From Misgurnus anguillicaudatus (lineage: Eukaryota > Chordata > Actinopteri > Cypriniformes > Cobitidae), in contig NC_073339.2 in NCBI RefSeq assembly GCF_027580225.2, positions 43,895,501 to 43,959,500 on the forward strand: a DNA stretch of 64,000 nucleotides. The letters are read 5' to 3'. The stretch's first letter is position 1. Each line of letters begins with the position of its first letter. The notes under the pieces are model-generated. The model was not told the DNA's origin. It worked only from the letters and a program-made list of their open reading frames with translations, and did no database searches. This document shows, one piece after another, positions 58,109 through 64,000 of the stretch. A program made the translations under genes and the position numbers.

Positions 58109-58523
58109 TGCTGGATTCACACCAAACGTGATAGAGGCGGCAATAACAAGCTATTTGCACGTAGCTGGACGCTTGAACATTTTGAGTTTACTGGCTTCAT
58201 TCGCACGTGAAATTCTATTTATTTGAGACATTCACGTGGAAATTCATGTCATGTAATCATGTCACTACTAGAGCAAGCTCCTGACTGGTTAACGCGGCGC
58301 GATTTTCCGCCAAAGTTCAGATTTTTCAACTTGTGAAAAATTTGCTCAATTTGCGTCATTCGCGCGAACTAGACACGCGAATTAGGCGGATTCGCATCTA
58401 CCGCGCCAAATGCCTCATTCGTGCCGCGAGACCTCCAGATGCGTGTAAATGCGTCTTTACATTGACTTAACATTAAAATCACTCACGCATGACGCCTCTA
58501 CCGCTGCTGGTGTGAACGCAGCA
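58109..58523 (-). mobile_element. MITE family B, full-length copy
   Basis: TGCTGGATTCACACCAAACG at the left and GCTGGTGTGAACGCAGCA at the right are inverted, with TAGAGGCGGC and GACGCCTCTACCGC just inside. The body has TAGAGCAAGCTCCTGACTGG and TTTACATTGACTTAACATTA. 415 bp, non-coding. Confidence 0.75.
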
Positions 58524-58524
58524 T

Positions 58525-60080
58525 AACACATTTCACATATCAGCTCCTTATGGTTAACTTTTAAGTAATGTTTTTTACTATAACACTCAAGGTCATCATA
58601 ATTCTGTCCGAGAAAACAAGCGCACATCGTGACCCATGCATTGATTGACGTGAGGTTGACATGACTCTCTTTCTTATTAGCATACAGGTGTAACAGGTGA
58701 TAGATTACTGAAGGAAATGACATTAGTCGACTTGCTTAACATCATGTTTCTTCAATCCAATATTGGCGTTTTATCCGAAAGACGAGAGGGCAAGATGATC
58801 GATTAGCATGCTTACAGGGCCACCTTTTCTATTTGCAATAGACATAATGCTGAAAGTGTAACATTAATGGGTGGTTTTAAAAAGTGTGAATGTATATACT
58901 TCATGGTCAATTTACTATATAAAATAGACAGATAGATGGGGAAGGTTGTGCCATTGATGATTGTTTCTCAGTAGAGTAGAAAAGCCATAAATGTGTCCTA
59001 CTTACTGCCCTCCTGAGAGAAATCTATGATCCCCTGTCTAGCATTAATATTGTCCTGGATGTATTGTGAAGCATTAGGTGAGTTGTCGCCCAGCTTATTA
59101 TGAGGAATTTGTCACAGCTTGATTCAATTTTCATAGTTTTTTTTATATAGATGCAACTTTGCGATTGGATGAAATAAGTCATAGATCTCTACAGTTCTTT
59201 AAAAATAATGCATACACCCAACAGCTATGATGAATATCTCACCCCGTCCACTTCGAGTTTTTGGTCGCCAGAAATAGAGTTTGATCAGGTATGAAGCACT
59301 TAGAGGAAGAAACGAGATCTGCCTCGGAGAGACACCGGAAAAGACGGCCATCCATCAAATCCACAGAGAAGTGTTTCCTTGAGATTACTTTCTCTCCCTC
59401 TCTCTCTCTCGATCGGGGTGATTTCCGTTTATTTTCTGACGGTAGAAATGTCACCGCATTGAATGTGGCGGGGCTCTCGCCTCAATATATTCCTGTGATT
59501 GATGATGCGTATTCCCGTCCCGTGTCACCGGTTATTGTTTTCCTAAAAAAACAGTTTCAGATGCAGATGACTTCATATCGAGCTTCCTATTCACCCTCCC
59601 GCGGGCGTTACGCGACGATACCTGGCCTCATGGTCCCTGCTTCCTAACGCTTTCCTCTTTCATTAAGCCTTTGTTTTTTCTGCCAGCACTTTGACGTGAC
59701 TGGAAAGGCGAGCGTGGGCAGGGGAGGAAAGTGCTAATTCATTAACGCCTGGCGAACGAATTCATCAGACCAGCAGCGCTTTATGGCCGCTTGTCAACGT
59801 GCCAATCTGAGCCGGTTGGAGAGCACGGCGGCACATCCGATTTTCTTTCTCATTACCGTCTCTATCCTCTCTGCTCACAACGCCACCGTGACATTATGTT
59901 TGACAGCTTCTGATTTCCTTGTCACATTTAATTTGAATGTAGATGCTTAACACGCATGCTCACAAACACGGACACCTGTCGACTGGGGGTTTAGCTTTTA
60001 ATTTCGTTTTCGATTAGTTTGTTTTACAGATTGTCATGTTTACATCCTAGCTGGTTTTGGAGAAGTGCTGTAAGATTTAT
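58525..60080. promoter_or_regulatory. Repeat-poor stretch, candidate regulatory DNA (best part 59,230-59,930)
   Basis: 59,230-59,930 is GC-balanced and free of repeat ends, apart from a short (TC)n at 59,393-59,411. The 118-codon open frame at 59,291-59,647 is not flanked by convincing splice sites in pard3b phase and has no recognisable domain. Possible non-coding regulatory DNA; inference. Confidence 0.22.
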
Positions 60081-60084
60081 TTGC

Positions 60085-60210
60085 ATTTTTGCATTTGGCA
60101 CATGCTTCTATCCAAAGACATCTTCCTTTTTTAAGACATACATTTTATCAGTATGTGTTACCTAAGATCGAACCCATGACCTTTGCACTGCACTGATACT
60201 CCGTCCTATA
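60085..60210 (-). repeat. tRNA-derived SINE, inverted
   Basis: GCATTTGGCACATGCTTCTA then TCCAAAGAC, CATTTTATCAGTATGTGTTA, and GATCGAACCCATGACCTTTG: the reverse of the local SINE body and B box. Confidence 0.7.
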
Positions 60211-61429
60211 GCGACATCAAAGTGTGGTTATCGTTTAATGTTTGTGTATTAACTCATTAATTACTCTTTTTCCCCATAATGAGGTGTTCGTTATATACTT
60301 TCAGATTTGTGAGTCTGATTAAAAAATGCAAACAGTTGCACTTAGAGGGTTTTGCACCTGAAAATAGTCCAACTTTTAATTTCCTGTCTGTCTTAGTACA
60401 CGGTGTAACTACAGAGCGTTTTAAATAGAAAAAATATCAAAACTCTTTGGTCATTTTTGAGCGCAATGCTTATGGTCTAATCAAATTCAATGAATTATGC
60501 TAAGCTATGCTAAAGGTGGTACCGCCAGACACAGAGACCTGATGAATGGATTCCAAAACGTAAAACTCAGATGTTTAACTCTAGGGAAGCTGGAAAATGA
60601 GCCTATTTTTTTCTTTAATGTAAGACACTTGTGTGGAATTTGAGAGCAACTGACTTCATACAATAATGCAAAATCACTTTGGGTTCAGTTGGTTACAAGT
60701 AATAACAAAAATGACTTTGATGCTGAGGATCATGACAGTTTTAAGTGTAAAGTACTGTAGTGAAATGTGAACTTGTCTTCAGATTGAAACTCTGCTTCTC
60801 TGTACATAGCCAAAAGAAACAGCAACTTCCTTCCAGACAGTAATTTTCCAAACATCTATTATTTATATTGGCTGGTGTTTTCAATCACAGCTTTGTTCTT
60901 GTGAGAATGAGCTATCAATATTTCATTTCTACTGTACCTAGCGAAGAACAAATATTTCTGCTTACAGCATGACAGGATGGCTTTATTAGCTAGAGCAGGG
61001 GTTTTCAAACATTTTTGCCAGCCGAACCCCCTTGACCAAAATTTTTTACTGATTATTTACTGAGTTAATCGGTTTGTTTTTGAATCCTGCATGGTAACGT
61101 TACTGATGTGATGCCATATGCTGGTTTGCGTAGCTCAACACAACATCTAACACGCAGATAGTCTTTACTTACAAAGGCGCTTTTAATGCTAACCAGATAT
61201 CCAATTGCCGCCATAACCACAAAAAAACCCCACATGATCATCGTTTTCATGAGCGATCATCGATGCCACGTTCAAATACTCGAGCAATCGAGTACTTGTG
61301 CCCATGCCTAATAAAGTTATTGTTGTTATTAACTTTTATTGGACCTTCATATAGTATTTTTCTTTTTTGGTACATAATGCGTATCTGTCAATTTTGCACA
61401 AGCTCCTCAGTTTGCTGATAAAGTGTTTT

Positions 61430-61590
61430 GTATTGGTCACATGATATATATGAGTATGCTAGTCTAGCGCAAAGACAAGATGTCCGCGGTCTGGGAGTTT
61501 TTCATTGTGAAAATAATAAGAATATTTATCGGGCCCCAAATTTAAAGAGTTATCGGTATCGGCCAAAATTTCCATATCGGTGCATCCCCA
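61430..61590 (-). mobile_element. hAT fragment, inverted partner of 61,603-61,960
   Basis: GAGTATGCTAGTCTAGCG, GGGAGTTTTTCATTGTGAAA, AGAGTTATCGGTATCGGCC and ATATCGGTGCATCCCCA read as the reverse of the first half of the next element. About 150 bp of inverted homology. Confidence 0.65.
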
Positions 61591-61602
61591 ATATATATAT
61601 AT

Positions 61603-61960
61603 TAGGGTTGCACTGATATGGAAATTTTGGCCGATACCGATAACTCTTTATATTTGGGGACCGATAACCTATATATATATATGGCCGATAAATATTCCTA
61701 TTATTTTCACAATGAAAAACTCCCAGACGCTAGACTAGCATACTCTTCTTAAGCCCGCAACACGTGCCATCTTCGTGCTATGTCACAGAAAGCACCAATC
61801 AAAACTCCACATGGCCAGCAATGAGCAAGTGAAGTGGTTCAACAAACCAAAATAATCCATCATTTATTGGCTTTCATTTATCGGCCTAATTTTGCTATCA
61901 GACCGATAACCGATAATATTAAAAATAAGCAGTTGTCGGCCGTTATATCGTGCATCCCTA
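61603..61960 (+). mobile_element. hAT element, TAGGGTTGCACTGATATGG ends
   Basis: The right end, inverted, reads TAGGGATGCACGATATAAC. Flanks ATATATAT (61,595-61,602) and ATCTATAT (61,961-61,968), one mismatch in low-complexity DNA. It contains repeated ACCGATAAC words. Confidence 0.7.
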
Positions 61961-62426
61961 ATCTATATCATGTGACCAATACACAACATGGGCAAAATAT
62001 ATATATTGTGTGTTTTTTATTTTAATTTATTTACATTTTATGATTTACTTGTAATTAATTGTTTTTATCAATTCACGACCCTCCTGTAATTCCCTTGTGA
62101 ACCACCAGGGGTTCATAAAACTCAGTTTGGGAAACTCTGAGTTTGAGGAACAAAATCATAAGCTATAGTAATGGTTTTATACCTTAATTCATGTTTTTCA
62201 AGTGATTCTGTGTAAAACAAACCATTTTTATCCAAACGTGAGTTCTTATTTTGATTAATTATTTTTTTACATTTAAAAATCTAAATGAAATTAGATTTCA
62301 GTTATCGCAAGAATCTTTATCTCATTTCTGAAAAATTTTTTTTTTTCATTTCACACCACAGCATATGTCTTGTGTTGTTAATATTTTCTTGCTTTCTGAT
62401 CTGAGTTTTTGTTTCTGTATCCTCAG

Positions 62427-62595
62427 CTGATCGCCGTGTTCGACTTGATGGAGCTCCAGCAGAGGGCGACAGTGAGTCCTGGGGGAAGTGAGGCATCCGG
62501 TCGCTCCAGCCCTGACACCTATGAACCCGAGCTCAGAGCTCTGCAACCTTACTCCGGCAGTGAGATTGAGGTCACCTCCTTCACCCTTAAATCAA
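62427..62595 (+). CDS. pard3b: PARD3B-like, coding exon 3
   Basis: Third coding exon, codons 74-129 plus the first base of codon 130. The acceptor is ...TGTATCCTCAG and the donor is TCAA|GTATGT, phase 1. It opens with LIAVFD, the last strand of the N-terminal domain, which follows VEDKDK of exon 2 directly. It continues with a Ser/Pro-rich linker (GRSSPDTYEPEL) and a conserved PYSGSEIEVT stretch near residues 114-123, which aligns with the EIEVT motif shared by PARD3 and PARD3B before the RRSSDP motif. That next motif should be in exon 4, outside the window. The frame stays open to 62645, but those codons are intronic read-through. The PDZ domains, the aPKC-binding region and the C-terminus are all missing because the window ends. 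Confidence 0.93.
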
Positions 62596-64000
62596 GTATG
62601 TTTCTGCGATCCACACGTCCTATCAGAGCTAGCTGTGGTCACTAGAGATAAATTCTAATAACTTTTCAGTAAATGTATACATCTGGGATTGCATGAGATT
62701 GAAAAAATGTGAGAGAATTATCAGATTTGGGTAAACTATTCCTTTAACGATTCCTTTAATAATGAAATATTTTTTTTCAAAACATCACATGCAAGTTCAC
62801 TCACAAACAGAACTATAAAAACAAAACATGCCGCTTTATACCTCATTTAAAATAACCACACACACACTCTTAATGTTTTCTTTATTTAGTCCGTCTGTGG
62901 TTGCTGGAAACGAGAGACACTTGTGCATGCGGTAAACAGCTTATTTGTTTAACCCTTTAATGAGTAAGAGGGTAAAGAAAACCTCAACTTCAACACAGAT
63001 AAACCTCATTCCAAGATTACAACTACAAAAAGTGGCTTAATAATAATTACACTAAATAAATCATGTTTTAACTAGAATGCAATTTGTTTATATTTATAAA
63101 AGATTTCAATCAATCTTTATATAAACAGCTTTAAGACGTCCTTTCTTCAGTCAAACATAACATGAGGTCATTTAAATATAAGATTATGTGTTTATCTTCT
63201 TATATGAAAGCCAACATGGCAAAGCTCAACCAATCATGTTATCAACGTGCCACCATATTTAAACGTACTGCAATTATGGCGTATCGTTTAATAAATCAGC
63301 TCAAAATAATAATTGTCATTTTCTTTTCTTTTAATTACTTTATTGATGGATATGTGCTTTTTGGAGCTTCGGTATGTTGGCTTCCATACAAGAAGATAAC
63401 ATGGCAGCATTTTAATATAAAATTATTAGTTTGTGTTCTAGTGAAGAAACATAAGGGCATAAGGGTAAATTAAAAGATGTTTCATATTTGGGTTAACTAT
63501 TCCATTAACTGTCTAGATAATATCTTATGTCACTAGTAAAACCCCAAGCCCAACGTTTAGAGGTCGGGTTTAAAGAGATAATTAACAGAAAAAAATGAAA
63601 ATTCTGTCATCATTAAGGCTGTCACGATTATGAAATTTGTCTGACAGTTAATTGTCTAATCAATTGTGATGATTATGATGGTTAATTGCCTGATTTAGTG
63701 CTTTGATGATTAGGACGATTAATTGCCTTTTTTATTGCTTTGACATTTAATTCTCATACATGTTTTGTTTGTTTATGACATAATTTTCACACGTTATGAT
63801 TATTTAAATTAAATCTTTTGCAAGGCAGTAAATATTAATACACATAACACACATTTAAAAGTAATCTGATACTGTCTCGTTTATACAGGCGCTCCAGCTC
63901 CCCCTTGTGTTTTTTAGAGAGATTTGCAATCATTGTGGTGATCTGAAATCATCGCGATGAGGTCAAACATTCGCAATGAAACGATTATTTAATCATTGTG
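62596..64000 (+). other. pard3b: pard3b intron 3, 5' part
   Basis: Starts with the GTATGT donor and runs off the window. It is AT-rich, with no exon resembling the expected RRSSDP-containing segment. A hAT copy begins at 63,614. Confidence 0.7.
63614..64000 (+). mobile_element. hAT element, family F, cut by the window end
   Basis: TAAGGCTGTCACGATTATG, GTTAATTGTCTAATCAATTG and, later, TCATCGCGATGAGGTCAAAC match the 34,903 element in order. Its right end should lie just past the window. Confidence 0.75.

Larger units (their letters stand above)
60988..62140. repeat. Outer repeat around the inverted hAT pair
   Basis: GGGGTTTTCAAACATTTTTG near the left and CTCAGTTTGGGAAACTCTGA near the right are loosely inverted, like the CAGTGGTTCC type at 21,207. 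Boundaries are approximate. Confidence 0.35.
33269..62426 (+). other. pard3b: pard3b intron 2
   Basis: GT (33269) to AG (62426), 29,158 bp, phase 0. Long early introns are typical of PARD3B in vertebrates. It contains the SINE array, Tc1 remnants, nested hATs and several repeat-poor stretches listed separately. No coding exon of another gene is recognisable on either strand. Confidence 0.85.

Noticed and set aside
59291..59647. 118-codon frame as a possible extra pard3b exon
   Set aside because: Sequence does not match the Par-3 N-terminal region, and exon 2 joins exon 3 perfectly without it.
62596..62645. C-terminal extension of the exon 3 frame ending SMFLRSTRPIRASCGH
   Set aside because: Follows a good GTATGT donor, and the family continues with a RRSSDP-type motif that is absent here, so this is intronic read-through.

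Overview
This window looks like nuclear DNA from a teleost fish, most likely a cypriniform (carp or zebrafish relative). The evidence is a vertebrate gene split into small exons with huge introns, tRNA-derived SINEs of the cyprinid type, very many short TIR transposons of the hAT, Harbinger-like and Tc1/mariner types, and AT-rich unique sequence. There are no bacterial operons, CRISPR arrays or rRNA genes, and almost every open reading frame is chance. The species cannot be named from the sequence alone.

One gene is recognisable: the 5' end of a par-3 family cell polarity regulator on the + strand, closest in my reading to PARD3B (pard3b). Three coding exons are present: 20365-20481, 33167-33268 and 62427-62595. 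They join in frame (phases 0, 0, then 1) to give the first 129 codons plus one base, covering the N-terminal oligomerisation domain and the start of the linker before PDZ1. Intron 1 is 12,685 bp and intron 2 is 29,158 bp. The rest of the gene lies to the right of the window. A CpG-richer stretch at about 19,900-20,364 holds the probable promoter and 5' leader, with four upstream ATGs.

Layout: 1-19,900 is intergenic or upstream DNA, dominated by layered transposons. The deepest nest runs from 9,659 to 14,952, and a tandem array of MITE-like units lies at 17,574-18,710. 20,482-33,166 is intron 1, with hAT elements nested at 21,554-22,978 and further hAT copies at 25,581, 26,738, 28,855 and 29,883. 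33,269-62,426 is intron 2, with a SINE-associated tandem array (37,196-39,172), two Tc1-like transposase remnants on the + strand (40,253 and 44,325) and one on the - strand (52,535), more nested hATs, and several repeat-poor stretches that could be regulatory. 62,596-64,000 is the start of intron 3 and ends inside another hAT copy.

Many transposon boundaries could be fixed to the base because 8-bp target-site duplications are still readable. I found no sign of an undescribed multi-gene system. The most interesting signals are structural: one TIR-MITE core that occurs as dispersed copies, as a head-to-tail tandem array and embedded in a SINE array; the multi-level transposon nest; a Tc1-like fragment with DD36E spacing; and the uORF-rich leader of pard3b.
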